Positions 43,801 through 55,520 of a stretch of DNA of 64,000 nucleotides are shown here, in pieces. A program made the position numbers and the translations under genes. The first letter of the stretch is position 1. Every line of letters begins with the position of its first letter. Source of the DNA: Ariolimax columbianus (Eukaryota; Mollusca; Gastropoda; Stylommatophora; Arionidae); contig JAVGWX010000007.1 of NCBI GenBank assembly GCA_036924085.1, forward strand, positions 30,102,453-30,166,452, in the 5' to 3' direction. The notes under the pieces are model-generated. The model saw nothing but the letters and a program-made list of their open reading frames with translations, did no database searches and was not told where the DNA came from.

Positions 43801-43900
43801 TGATCCCCATCACAGCACCGGCTGTTAGCCCGTGGAAGAGACCCTTAAATAAAATGCGTGCTTCAGTCAGATAGACTGGGCCGACAGAAGCAAAATAAAA
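43801..43900 (+). mobile_element. tRNA-derived SINE (family S2), 3' part
   Basis: Continues the split SINE: tgatccccatcacagcaccg, ctgttagcccgtggaagaga. The same words follow the B box at 50862-50950 on the minus strand. Confidence 0.75.
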
Positions 43901-44395
43901 ACTACAGTGTAACGCACACCGCCTTTGGGGAATAGAGAAATAAGGCGAACGCAACAAACAAAAAAACAACAAAAAAAACAACAAAAAACGGTGCAGTGGA
44001 GATAGAGCAGCTAATTGCATCCGGAAAAGATAATGACCCTTTTGTGAACATAAACAAAATAAAGATAACGACCACAAACAAAACTAGAAGTCAACATAAG
44101 TACAAATGTATGTGTGTGCAAATTGATCAGGTCACGAACTTTGAGGATATTCAGCTACAGAATTGACAACAATGACGACTGCTGAAAGGAAATCAGAATG
44201 AGATTGGCATACACACACACACACACATGTACACACACACATGTACACACGCACGCACGCATGCTCGCACGCGCGCACGCACACAAACACACACATATGC
44301 GCGCGCGAGAGGCACGACATACTGATCAGACTAAATTAACGAGAGTCATGAAAAACATACTAAGCAGACGATATTAATCAGGGTCATACATTTAA
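43901..44395. other. Unassigned sequence with (CA)n/(GCAC)n
   Basis: A CA/GCAC-rich microsatellite occupies about 44210-44310. The minus frames over it (44132-44320, Cys/Val-rich) are artefacts. Confidence 0.5.
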
Positions 44396-44399
44396 ACTC

Positions 44400-44965
44400 G
44401 ATGAGCAATTCCAGGCAGCAGTAAAAAAGTCAAATGTAATGTTTGATATGATAAAAATAAACATTAAACATAGGAGCAAAGAACTGATTGACAAATTGTA
44501 AAAAAAACTAGTTAGTCCTAAATTGGAGTACTGTGTACAAATGTGGAGTCCTTATCGTAGAAGAGATATACACATACTGGAAAGGATACAAAGAAGAGCG
44601 ACATAGCTACTAGTAGGATTCCATAATTACAATTACGAGGAAATATTCAGAAAACCCGTCCTACAGTGTCTAGAAAAGAGAAGAATTCGAGGTGACTTAA
44701 ACGGGTATAAAGGATAAATGACGTTTTCTTCACAATACTCCTACCTGCGAAAACAAGAGGGCATAGCTACAAATTGTCGATAGGTCCAGATTAGATATTG
44801 AGAGGTATTTTTTAGTTAGAGAGTGGTGAATGGCACTTCAATTCTAAACAATTCTCATTGGAAACATTATGATTCATGACAGGCCGTATAATGCAATGGG
44901 TGGGAGAAGAGCCACTGTAACCTGCCTGCATAGATAGTCGCCAAAAGTACCTAACTCAAGTAGTA
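44400..44965 (+). mobile_element. CR1-like LINE, C-terminal end of RT ORF (broken)
   Basis: Plus frame: [92 protein letters not shown], then RTRGHSYK-like and VFFS-RVVN blocks. The RTLEYCVQxWSP ... LExVQRRAT ... LExRRxRGDL order is diagnostic of the CR1/L3/Rex1 lineage. Several stops. Repeat-L-like 3' sequence follows to 44965. Confidence 0.9.
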
Positions 44966-44969
44966 ACAA

Positions 44970-45744
44970 TAACATGTATAAACTGAAATTTGAAACGAAA
45001 ACACAAATGACAAAAGAAAAAAGATGCCACTTCACTGGAACGTACAGAAACCAAAGTTATGAAATCAAAGTGATCACCATTTACTATTTATAGTGGTGAT
45101 ACCTACATCCTCCAACATTTGTTCATATCTAACTTTTCCAACATTTAGTTTTGCTTATCTTACCAAAACGTGTGCTGTTAAATGTACTACAGGCCACATG
45201 AAACATGCTAGCCGAAAGTCGCCCGCGGGCCGCACTTTTCGGACACAAAATAAAAACTGTTGCCGTCACGGGGGCTTCTAGTCAGACATCGACAAGATTG
45301 ACACGTCGTCAGGCCAAAATCCCGCTCTAATCATCCCCGGGCACCGGCTAAACACCGATACAAGCGGACACGCTAAGATAGAAGCGTATTGTCCCGCTGG
45401 TTCTTTTCCAGGCCTCAGTTCGCACGTGCGTTAAAGCTGTGAGTAATCTTACACAAGTTGTGGGCAATGGGAAAATCTCTGATAAACGTACAGGTTTTGA
45501 ACCGCACCCACCAGGAGGCTCAATGCCACACGGGCAAGCGCGCAGGGAGGGGGGCGTGGCACTAATTGGAGTCGCAGGGTACGCGCCTTGTTGTCGCTGC
45601 TTTCGTCGTTTGTATCATCGCCATTGGTTGATTTTTTGTTTATTTAAAATAAGACCCAGGGGTGCATATATGAAACAAAATTAAAGTAAAACTAAACGAA
45701 GTGTTTCAAACATGCGGCCCGTGGAACACTTACATCACATCGTG
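44970..45744. other. Unassigned sequence
   Basis: GC-richer between 45200 and 45620. Near 45705 the words gtgtttcaaacatgcggccc and gtggaacact weakly recall hAT-type MITE termini; no matching inverted end was found. The open frame 45439-45684 has no domain. Confidence 0.35.
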
Positions 45745-46262
45745 TTGTTGTTTTGTTGAATGCTCAGGAATGCCCACGACGGCTAGAATTTCTCTTTTGT
45801 GCGCCCTGAAAAAGACGCTAAGTGGCGATTTGTTGTAGCTTTCTTCACATCCCGAGCGTGCTGAAGAAAGTGGATCGGGGTCTTTTAGGCAACTGTGCTA
45901 TGCTTAGCTTCATCTCCGGGTCGCTCACTGCTCTCCTCGATAGCAACGCTGCCATGAAAATAACCCGTTTCCAGGGAGGACTGCAGTGAAGTCGAGGTAA
46001 GGGTCTTGGCTAGTCTATTTTGCCTGACCCTTACTAACATGTCTGACCAGTATATTTTTCCTCACACTGACTAACATGTATGATCAGCATATTTTGCCTG
46101 ATCCGGACTAACATGTCTGACCAGAATATTTTCCCCGACCCTGACTAACATGTCTGATCAGCATATTTTGCCTGATCCGGACTAACATGTCTAACCAGCA
46201 TATTTGCCTGACCTTGACTAACGTGTCTGATCTCAATGTTTTGCATGACCAGACGTTATTCT
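45745..46262 (+). repeat. Dispersed repeat G, copy 3, with expanded 3' submonomers
   Basis: Same landmarks (gttgttgttttgttgaatgc, ttttgtgcgccctgaaaaag, cttcacatcccgagcgtgct, gagggtcttggc... as gggtcttggctagtct). The terminal motif cctgaccctgactaacat + gtctgatcagcatattttg, present once or twice in other copies, is repeated about six times at 46020-46250 with a period near 38 bp. Confidence 0.88.
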
Positions 46263-46525
46263 TCCTCCCTCACATCATGTTTTTCTATGTGGACCGCCGA
46301 ACAAGTAGCATCTGATATGCAGTAATAAAAGAGCGTAGGAAGAATTTGTGATCTGGGAAAGTGTATATGGTTTTCAATTCCAAAATACCAGATTTTACAG
46401 ATATGCATGTAGTGGGCTTGTTTCGTGGTACAACTACTTTTTTCAGTCAAATCGGCTGTTAATGGTACTATTCTGAGCCAGCGAAGGAGATGTGGAGATC
46501 GTGCTTTGTTTTCGGTACCTTCAAC
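46263..46525. other. Unassigned sequence
   Basis: Nothing recognised. Confidence 0.3.
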
Positions 46526-46529
46526 AACA

Positions 46530-46870
46530 AAATGGACTTAGCACATATAGAAGCATCGATGGCGAAGATGAAGCAGGGACCGAACTTGCAGCAGCCAGCG
46601 ACTCATTGCTGGATGTTGGCATCAGGATAAGTGATCCATAACTGACCATGACCCTATTACGTCTCAAGCGACGGCACTGGACACATACCGCAACCATGCA
46701 ATTTGGCTAAGAGATCAGAGATCGAAGAGGGAAGATAAATCTGGTTCCAAAATTGCCGTCCTGAAATCAGATGTGTCAGCCGGAAAAGCGCAGATATCAC
46801 AGTATCGCTGTAAATTACGACACAACGACATAACGTTCTTTTAAGGACAAACACCAAAGAAGAAGAATAT
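46530..46870 (+). mobile_element. SINE-E-like element, diverged subfamily
   Basis: Follows the SINE-E order loosely: cagccagcgactca, tctaagagatcagagatcga-type words, gaagagggaag, gaaatcagatgtgtcagc, aaattacgacacaacga and a (GAA)n end (aaagaagaagaat). Distinct from the canonical copy that follows it. Confidence 0.6.
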
Positions 46871-46896
46871 GAGTGGTATTGAAATCGTTTCTATGA

Positions 46897-47262
46897 ACGG
46901 GATCAAGATGCTGAGCAGTAAATGCGACTCAAAGCGAGTCAGCGAATCAAAGCTGACTGTTAGCGTCAGGGCCTGCGAACCAGAGCTGCCAAGACTCTTC
47001 GTCACCTACACATTGTGATCTTGGATAACATGCTGTAATAAAGCAGACTCGCAAAAGAGAAGGGATCGAAGAGGGAAAGCAATCCCAGCACCCAAAAATG
47101 TCTGCTGAGGTTGGATGTGTTGGACCGAAAGGTGCAAATTACGCAGTCAAACTGTAAACTACGACACATCGCTTCCGTTCTCTGTATAACATCCTGCTAC
47201 TTACAAAACCCTTTTCAGTCCTTGGTAGCGGGGAATTTTGAACGAAGAAGAAGAAGAAAAAG
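46897..47262 (+). mobile_element. SINE-E, full-length copy
   Basis: About 366 bp starting gggatcaagatgctgagcag and ending in gaacgaagaagaagaag. Flanking cgtttctatg (46887-46896) and cgtttttatg (47264-47273) form a probable 10-bp TSD with one mismatch. It lies directly downstream of a diverged relative. Confidence 0.85.
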
Positions 47263-47339
47263 ACGTTTTTATGGATCATTTTGCATTAGCCAACAGAGAA
47301 TAGCGATATTAAAGACAGCGTTTGAATGTTTCAATATTA

Positions 47340-47560
47340 ATGGCAATGCCCAAGTAGTTGTGGTGAAGTGGTTAAGCCGTCGGCCTCGTGATCATGTGGT
47401 GTTGGTTCGACTCCTGACTCCGTCGTCTTTTTCACGGGTGCTTGATGCGTGTCCCCTGCATCTCGTAACCGCCCCCTAGTCGTCATGTCCTTGACTTGTT
47501 ACTAGGTTCTGGCGGCTCGAGACGAGAGAGGGAAGATAACAAGTAGCTCAGTTAATCCTT
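47340..47560 (+). mobile_element. tRNA-derived SINE
   Basis: The head is a close tRNA mimic: A box tggtgaagtgg (exact to TRGYNNARNNG) and B box ggttcgactcc (exact to GGTTCRANNCC) with a normal gap, then gtctttttcacgggtgcttg. The body runs to about 47560 (gacgagagagggaagataac). The open frame 47111-47479 crosses it by chance. Confidence 0.88.
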
Positions 47561-48540
47561 ACTAATAGTAACGCTAGCAAATACATTATGCGTCATTGTT
47601 GTGATGGACGGGAGCCTTTGCCTTTGCCTTTTGCTCTGTGTGACAGAGGCGATGATTACTCCTCTTCAGTGTTCGTCCTGCAAAGTATGCTGTGACCTTA
47701 TATAAGTCGTAGTTTTCCCCGAGGTTGCGATATCTGCTTCTTTCCGCACAACACGTCATGTATCTGCTGTCATATGTTTGTAGGTACCAGGTTACCTTAC
47801 CACTTTATCCCATATTTTCCTAGCCAGATTACATCCTTGCAGCCTATGTTCAGGGCCACCGATTAGAGGCTGTGGTTTCCTGACCCTGATGCGAAAACCT
47901 AGCTATGAGTAGATGGCTGCTGTCAGCTCATTTACACTGCTGCAACTTTGATCCCAGAGACTTAATAAAAAGATAATAACTAACATAGAGCATGTCGTTA
48001 ACAAGCAACGAACAATGATATCTAGTTCCTTTAGAGCAGAAAACTTCAATTAGAGGGACTTGCCTTTACATCTATTCCCAGATGGTAAAAGGTGTGGAGA
48101 ATCTCCTGTACCTGAAAGAAAGCTCAACAAGCCAAATCGACTGAATATGAAACTGAAACAAAATAATGAATAACTTAATTTCTCAGAAATCAGAAGAAGA
48201 TGAAAGAAACAATAGCCAAAAAAAAAATATACACAACTGAGTAAATGTAAGAAAGTAGACGAAGAACGATAAAACGTGTGAACAAATGTCAAGTCCAGCG
48301 GTAGATACAACAGTTGAAGCACTCTTTAATGTAGACAAGTAATACGGAAAGGACGTTTCTTCAAAACAGTCTTTATCAAGAACGCGAGGACGTTTTTTTA
48401 TATTTGTGCAGCTCTTGGTGTGCCATCAGGAAACCACTTGATGAGTAACTTATCTTCAAGCAAACTGAACGATTAATCGTACTTTATATGTATTTAGTCA
48501 AATAAGTTTGTGTTTCTTGTTGAGTTTTTACAGCATTTTG
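47561..48540. other. Unassigned sequence
   Basis: No feature recognised. Confidence 0.4.
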
Positions 48541-48665
48541 TCTCTTTTTTTTCTTCCTCTTTTTTTTCTTATTCTTCTGTTTCCTCTTCTTTCCTTTCTT
48601 CTTCTTCTTGTTCTTCTTCTTCTTCCTCTTCTTCTTCTTATTATTCTTCTTCTTCTTCAATCTTC
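48541..48665. repeat. Pyrimidine-rich (CTT)n low-complexity tract
   Basis: Irregular cttcttctt repeats. The serine-rich open frame 48510-48779 derives from it. It could be an eroded (GAA)n LINE/SINE tail on the minus strand, but no element is attached that I recognise. Confidence 0.9.
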
Positions 48666-48954
48666 TTTTTCGTCAGCGTTCATCTAGAAAAGGACGTTTC
48701 TGCGATATCTGTATTTTCAGCCCAACACATTATCTTTCGGACTGAGTATATCTTCCATCTTTCATTTACATTCTCTTAGCCAGGTTGCACAGGTGCGATC
48801 TGTTTCCAGAGGCCCCACTACGTGACGGAACAGGTTCCTTGTCAGTTCAGAACAGTTGACCCCGAAGCAAGCACCCAGCTTTAGCTGCTGTTATCTCACT
48901 GACTGCTGTCTCTTCTATTCCACTTTCTGAATTAACGACGGCATGCATCACTTG

Positions 48955-50075
48955 GACAATTAACTTTATGCAATTCTTTGTCTATTAACTTGACTTCATA
49001 GAGTTCTTCGTCCATAAACTTTACTTAATGCAGTTCGTGCCTCATTAACTTGATTAGATATAGCCCTCGTTGCAATAACTTGACTTCACGAAACGTTTTG
49101 TTCATTAACTTGACCTCATGTTCTTCTAGCCTAATAACTTTTACTGTAAACCACTCAGTGTATATTAACTTTACTTCATGCAGTTCGTGCCTCATTAACT
49201 TGATTAGATATAGCCCTCGCTGCAATAACTTGACTTCACGCAACGTGTTGTTCATTAACTCGACCTCGTACAGCTTCTAGTGCATTATCTTGACTGCAAA
49301 CAACTAAGTGTATATAAACTTCACTGCATGCAGCTCAGGATCCATTAAGTACATTATATGAACTTCACTGCATGCAGCTCAGGATCCATTAAGTACATTA
49401 TATTCAGCTGTTGTTGCATTAACTTGACTTCATGCAGCGTTAGCTTAGAGTAATTGGATTTCATGCATGGTTCAGTTCATTAACTTGACTTCATGCAAGT
49501 TCTAGTCCATTGACATGACTTTATGGAATTTGTGATTTATGAACATGACTTCATGGAACTTTTGATTCAGTAACATGACTTCATGGAACGCTTGATTTAT
49601 GAACATGACTTCATAGAACTCTTCATTGATTAACGTGACTTCATGGAACTATTGATTAACTAACATGACCATGCAAGTGCATGTCCATTGACATGACTTT
49701 ATAAAACTAATGATTGATTAGCTTGACTCCATGGAACTCGTAGCCCATTAACTAGAATGCATGCAACAATTACGTCAAGTAGCTTGATTCCGTGCAACAT
49801 TTTTTCCATTAACTTCACACAACTCTTGTTCCATTAACTTAACATCATGACACTCTTGGTCTACTAACTTTACCTCAAGCAACATTTTGTCCATTAATTT
49901 CACACAATTCGTTTCCAATTAACTTAATTTCACGGTCCACTAACTTGACTGCATGCAACAGTTTGTACATTAACCTGACGCAATTCTTGGTCCATTAACT
50001 TAACTTCATACAGTACATGGTCCGTTTACTTGATTGCATGCAACTTTTATTCCATTAACGTACCTTCATGCGGCC
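48955..50075 (-). repeat. 30-bp satellite family (S30), block 4, inverted
   Basis: About 37 units of cattaacttgacttcatgca then actcttggtc. The reverse complement (gaccaagagttgcatgaagt, caagttaatg) is the S30 core of 8404-11515. This block is on the opposite strand, about 38 kb away, and is more diverged. The open frames 49025-49280 are artefacts. Confidence 0.88.
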
Positions 50076-50860
50076 CTGGATAAGCAAAGCGTTTAAGAAG
50101 CCCTGATGTAAACGGAAGACAGGATGCACCATGTCACGAAACATGACAGAGCTCAGTTAACCCTGGCGATGCCACTCAATGTATAACAAAATCTCCAAAG
50201 TGGCAGTTTTCAGAAATCGTGTTTTGATGGAGTGTTTATTTAAGAAAGTAGAAACTCTGGGAAGGCCAGCTAGTGCCAACCTCCAGGAATCGGCGGGCGC
50301 TTGACACCTTACACAGTTACAGGTCTGAAGGTAATTCAGGGATTAGTTGACGGGTAGCTTTACCTATGCCCTGCCATTGGTTGAGCATTTCATTTAGTTT
50401 TTCTATCAGAAAAGAATTTAGTGCACTGTCAATATTGCATTTACTATTTCGCTTTAATTGATTAATGAAAACCTTTACAGAGCACAGATTGTGAATAAAT
50501 ACACCTCTGCTTTTGAACCATTCGATCCAGCTCTGCCCGAGTCTTCCCTGTTTTCTTTATGTTATGTGACGAGCTCTATTCTTTGTGTATATTTTTTTTA
50601 CCAGCCTCTAACTCTCTTTCCCTGGGTATTTTAGAACAGAGACAGTCTTGAAATGCTTTTAGCTCGTTTCCAACGCAAAGAATTTCCCTTCTTGTCATAA
50701 TCTACTGTTATAAGTCTGATTCATTCTAAGTTACACATTAGTGATCGTAATATACTATGCACGTATCTCTATTTTACGCAGGCACAACGCACCGATTACG
50801 AATCAAGTGGTGTCCAGTTAATTCTTGATACGATCGCTTGTTATGTAAGCGTCTGCTTAC
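50076..50860. other. Unassigned sequence
   Basis: No feature recognised. Confidence 0.35.
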
Positions 50861-50861
50861 T

Positions 50862-50950
50862 CCTGCATTTCCCAAGGGTTTGTCTTCCGGGGTTAACGGC
50901 GGTGCTGTGATTGGGTAGCGAACCCATCACCTTTTGGATGTGAGCCGTGT
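50862..50950 (-). mobile_element. tRNA-derived SINE (family S2), copy 2
   Basis: Minus strand: gggtaacacggctcacatcc, aaaaggtgatgggttcgcta (B box), cccaatcacagcaccgccgt, taaccccggaaga. Matches the split SINE at 42716-43900. Confidence 0.78.
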
Positions 50951-50959
50951 TACCCAATT

Positions 50960-51225
50960 TGAAACCTCATTTGAAACATGGTCTGAAGATACAGTAATGA
51001 ATAAGCTAACAGCAATCAGCGACTCCTATCTAGCTGCTTGCATCAGAGTCAGCCTCCATCTGCACCATTATAGTCTGACTAAGAGAATAGAGATCGGAGA
51101 GAAAGACATACCCAGAACCCAAAAAGCCAGCTGAAATCGGGTGTGGATGGCCGTAAGGTGCAGATATCGACACATTATCATAAAATATATTTCATGATGA
51201 ACAGATAAGAAGGAGTAGAATTTGA
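50960..51225 (+). mobile_element. SINE-E-like element, diverged subfamily
   Basis: Words in SINE-E order: tagctgcttgcatcagagtc, agagaatagagatcgga, gctgaaatcgggtgtgg and aaggtgcagatatcg. Resembles 46530-46870 more than the canonical copies. Confidence 0.55.
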
Positions 51226-51411
51226 AAAGTGCTATATTAATCGCTCCTGTTAATACACATGTTTTTGTTTAGACCAGGCTTCCTGGAAGGCTGCTCACTA
51301 CAACACTAGATTTATGCTAGAGAAAATAGAATACTGATAATAAGTTAATGCTCACCCCGTCATATCTTGTCCTTAAAGCTACCTCTTTTAATCTTTATTT
51401 CTAACATGTCG

Positions 51412-51794
51412 TTGATATCATTTGGATCAATATGCTGAGCAGCGAATGAGCTTCAGGGGTCAGCGACCAGTAGCTGACTGCTAGTGTCAGGGCAAGCGAA
51501 CCATAACTGCCAAGACTCTTCTATACATCTACGCAGTGATCCTGGATAACAGGCTGCAATAGAGCAGATTGGCTAATGAGAAGGGATCGAAGAGGGAAGG
51601 GTTACCCGTACTAAAAAAATGTCAGAAGCTGAAGACGGGACGGATGTGGCGGACCGAAAGGTGTAAATATTGCAGCCAAACTGTAATCTAACGACACAAC
51701 GCATTCCGGATTGCTTCCTGCTACTTGCAAAACTATGTTCAAGGCTTGGTAGCAGGAGATGGAATCGAACGAAGAAGAAGAAGAATTGATATCA
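51412..51794 (+). mobile_element. SINE-E, full-length copy with TSD
   Basis: About 365 bp from ttggatcaatatgctgagca to gaacgaagaagaagaagaa, flanked by ttgatatca at 51412-51420 and 51786-51794. Confidence 0.88.
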
Positions 51795-52290
51795 ATCCAT
51801 ACAACACACGATCTACTAAAAGCAAGGTTTTGTTTGTTGTACTAGACTTCCCTGAGTTGTCTTGTAGGAATCCTCAGGTTCCCAAACTCATGAGCTTGTT
51901 TAACTTAAACCTGGATTTTCTCCCCTGCAGAAATATTCGGCATACATCCGTATTTAAAACAAGGGAGCTAATTAGTGGCGGTTGCACTGTTTTAATCCCG
52001 TTTTCTTGGAAAAACACAACAATGTTTTACATTGTTCGCACTGCTCTTCTTTTTACATTAGCAATCTAAGTGTTGAAGAAAATTCTAGCATAGTTTTTCC
52101 CCAGTATTTCCTAACATTAATGGTTCAATCAACAAAATCAACAACCTATCGCTTCTCGCGCACATATAGGTCCTCAATTAAAACGCGTAATCCCTGATGC
52201 ATCAAGGACATAAAGAAAATGGCATACGTCTTTTTCACACTATTTTTAATTTTACTCTGCAGTTTGTTTGTATTGACCTATGAGAGCGTA
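51795..52290. other. Unassigned sequence with one open frame
   Basis: The plus frame 51725-52069 begins inside SINE-E and continues as FVVLDFPELSCRNPQVPKLM and onward. I do not recognise it. Confidence 0.3.
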
Positions 52291-52294
52291 TTAA

Positions 52295-52450
52295 CTAGAA
52301 TAGGTTAGGAAAATAGAGACACACATATGCATCCAAGCACTGGTTAATATGTTCTGATATTACCTAAAAAGCTGCAGCCCGAGGTGGAAAGTGTCGTTCC
52401 TCCGTCAGTTGAATTCAGAGAGGCAAACAGTTTTTTTTTAAAAATAAATC
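52295..52450 (+). repeat. Local duplicated repeat M, copy 1
   Basis: Shares aggttag..., acacatatgcatccaagcac, tggttaatat, gaggtggaaagtg and cagagaggcaaa with 52562-52700. Confidence 0.75.
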
Positions 52451-52561
52451 CATCCTCTGTCACTACCACGTAGACACGCGCACTCTTACACAGATCTAAC
52501 ACTTGATCTCAGAGTGATACCGTTCAGTTCAACTTTCGTTGGGTTTGACCACTGAGATCGC

Positions 52562-52700
52562 CTAACTAGCATAGGTACATACAGATGCACACACGCATCC
52601 AGCCACTAGTTAATATTGCATGAAAAACTCTGGTCCAGGGTGGAAAGTGCGTGGCTCCACTATTAGATACAGAGAGGCAAATCTTTAACAAAAAACATTG
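52562..52700 (+). repeat. Local duplicated repeat M, copy 2
   Basis: Partner of 52295-52450, about 265 bp downstream in the same orientation: cacacgcatccagccactag, ttaatatt, cagggtggaaagtg, cagagaggcaaat. Confidence 0.75.
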
Positions 52701-52714
52701 TTTACAGTTTCTGT

Positions 52715-53240
52715 TTAATCGGGAATACGTGATGTAGGTGCCTCTCCTTGTTCCTTCGTTCACTTGAAAATATGTCTATATCTGCAATGTTTTCTCTTGT
52801 ATAAGCTTCACTGTCTGTTGTAGTTCACATACAGGTCCATAAAGTTTCTCTTTCAGTGTTGTTTCTATGGGCCAGTGGGACTTTCTCTGTATATTATACT
52901 CGGGGAAGTTCTATAGTGTGTGCTATGCATTCTGAGGTGCATGTCCGTATGTACACGCAGCTGAGTTGCCAATCGTCAATTATGTGCACGGAGTCGGTTG
53001 TGTCTTGTTCTTAGGCGCAACAGAATGGATTGTTGTTGTCTGTTCAATGTAGGTGTATAAATCGAACTAAATCTTCGTTTGCAATCCCAACAATTCGGGT
53101 TCTAAATCACGTTGTGACCAGTTTGACGGCATGTCAGGAAATTTTGTCGGTGTGACCACTTCTCCACATACAAAAGGAACTGGCAAAACTAATGTACTGC
53201 AAAACTGTCAGAGTGGAACACATTACAAACAGATAGAAAC
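52715..53240. other. Unassigned sequence
   Basis: Nothing recognised. Confidence 0.3.
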
Positions 53241-53242
53241 AG

Positions 53243-53866
53243 GCATCCATAAGCTAGGCAATACGTCCACATGACAAACATAGACACGCACCCATACGCT
53301 GGCCAATACGTCCGCATTACAAACATAGACACGCATCCATGTACTGGCCAATACGTCCACATTACAAACATAGACACGCATCCATACACCGGCCAATACG
53401 TCCAAATTACAAACATAGACATGCATCCATACACAGGCCAGTACGTCTACATTACAAACATAGACACACATCGATACACTGGCCAATACGTCCACATTAC
53501 AAACATAAATACGCCTCCATACACCGGCCAATACGTCCACATTACAAATAAAGGCACGTATCCATATACTGGCCAATACGTCCACATTACAAACATAGAC
53601 ACGCATCTATACACTGGCCAATACGTCCACATTACAAACATAGACTCGCATCCATACACTGGACAATACGTCCACATTACAAACATAGACACGCATCCAT
53701 ACACTGACCAATATGTCCACATTACAAACATAGACACGCATCCATACACTGACCAAAACGTCCACATTACAAACATAGACACGCATCCATACACTGGCCA
53801 GTACGTCCACGTTATAAACATAGACACGCATCCATATACTGGCCAATACGTCCACATTACAAACAG
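53243..53866. repeat. 45-bp tandem repeat, about 13 copies
   Basis: The unit is acacgcatccatacactggc then caatacgtccacattacaaa and catag. 45 bp equals 15 codons, so the plus strand stays open for 199 codons (53271-53870, TNIDTHPYTGQYVHI repeats) and minus frames are open too (53223-53606, 53447-53953). Nothing favours one frame: substitutions hit all codon positions. Confidence 0.93.
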
Positions 53867-54028
53867 ATAAAGATAGACCAATATTTCATGATATATCGCT
53901 AAAAAGACTGAGGTATGTATGAATTGGTTTAGCCCAGAGCCTATTCGTCTCACCTGTGATTTATGCAGCTATAATTATTCGACTCCACCTGCTCCAAAGT
54001 CTTCGAATCTGACCTCTCTCCTCGGACC

Positions 54029-54226
54029 TGCCCGGTTTGTGTGACCCTGTCCGGTTTAGATAACCCTGCCCGGTTTAGGTATCCCTGCCCGGTTTGGAAG
54101 ACCCTGCCCGGTTTGGGTGACCTTGACCGATTTGGGTGACCCTGCCCGTCTTGGATGACCCTGCCCGGCTTGGGTGATCCTGCCCGGTTTGGGTGACCCT
54201 ATCCGCTTTGGGGGACGCTGCCCGGA
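54029..54226. repeat. 19-bp tandem repeat, about 10 copies
   Basis: Unit cccggtttgggtgaccctg with one or two changes per copy. Confidence 0.92.
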
Positions 54227-55010
54227 GTAAGTATAACTCCAACGGGATACCCGAATATTGTCGCGATAGAAAACTCGTTTTTCAAGGCAAAACCTCCAGT
54301 TTGACTCTAGCTACCGACACCTTCCCGTCAAACTATCTGTAATAGGGTTCATTTGTTAAAGCAAACCTGCCCTACTGCTAGTGAAGAATTTACAGCGAAG
54401 AAAGAAACTGCCACTCCATCACATGCTAACTGTGCCTAAACACAGTGAAGTCTAACCCTACAACCCCTGACGACAGTTCATTTTTCCTACGGGATTTTAG
54501 AAAAAAATCGGTAGACCAGGTAATACCTATTGTGTTCTTCCTAATACCAGGAAAGTCCGTTCTTAATTGTGTGAATGCTTTAATCTAAGCAATTCATTTA
54601 ATTGAGCGGGGCCGCCCAGTCAAGCAGTCAGGGTTCAATGCCCAATCGTTGCAAGATTTGTGTACGATCTAAAAAAAACCGACACTGTGGTCGACCGAAC
54701 CACAGAAATTAGATACCAGAAAATTATGGGAATAAGAAGGCTGTCGACGGGATGCTGGCCACACCCTATTACCCCGGAATCTATACTTTTTACTTACATT
54801 TAGTAGCGTTTAAGTAAGAGAGTGGTGGAATGCTAGATTCTAACGGCAGAATGACTGGATTCAGTCCCCGTTATCTGCACTGTTCCCTCATGGCCTTACA
54901 TGTTTTTTTTCTGAGAAATAGAAGTTTCCATCACCTTGGCAAAACGGTACTTTTCAGAGCCATCATAATCAGCTAGAAGATGCATCTCAGAACTGAATGA
55001 TAACCATTTA
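54227..55010. other. Mostly unassigned, possible tRNA-like SINE heads
   Basis: 54805-54880 has gagtggtggaatgctagatt then tggattcagtccccg at the right distance for A and B boxes. 54640-54660 has a lone B-box match, agggttcaatgccc. No body or TSD found. Confidence 0.35.
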
Positions 55011-55014
55011 TTGT

Positions 55015-55520
55015 TTGCTGTTCAGGAGTTTCCATGTCAATGGCATCTCTTACATTAGTGTGTCCCCAGCAGCACCTTCATGAGGGGCCCCCTGTTTCTT
55101 ACAGAGTCTGCTGTGAGGCGCGACCGAGTACCCGGCGGTATAACTTGGCGGGCAGATTGGGCTCATTAGCCTTGGTTGGCAGCCAAATCTATAAGAAGGT
55201 AAACTCTGACTCTAAGCCCGGATAGACGAAGCTCGTTGTCCTGTTCAGGCAGTTCGCCCAGAAGAGGAGGAACTCTGATTTTAAACCCACAAGTCCCAAA
55301 GAGTGCTGGCTAGACTTGGCACGAAGAGAGTATAATCGGATGTATCGAGCAACTAGCATTTGCGGGCATACGACTCCACTGCCTTGTGGAAACGTCAGGA
55401 GTGGGTAGGGCTACGGGAGTAATCCCAGACAGAAAATCCGGAGTGGTAGCACCTAAGGCGGATGGTTTCAAAATTGCTAACTCATTCCGGTAGCTCCTGC
55501 AGCTGAGCTTGTGCCAAATC
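55015..55520 (+). repeat. Dispersed repeat F, copy 2, 5' part
   Basis: Aligns with 19195-19680 (ttcaggagtttccatg, ggcgcgaccgagtac, agacgaagctcgtt, acagaaaatccgga). Interrupted at 55521 by SINE-E. Confidence 0.88.

Noticed and set aside
51725..52069. 114-codon open frame after SINE-E
   Set aside because: Begins inside the SINE and has no recognisable domain. Could be part of an unknown gene but unsupported.
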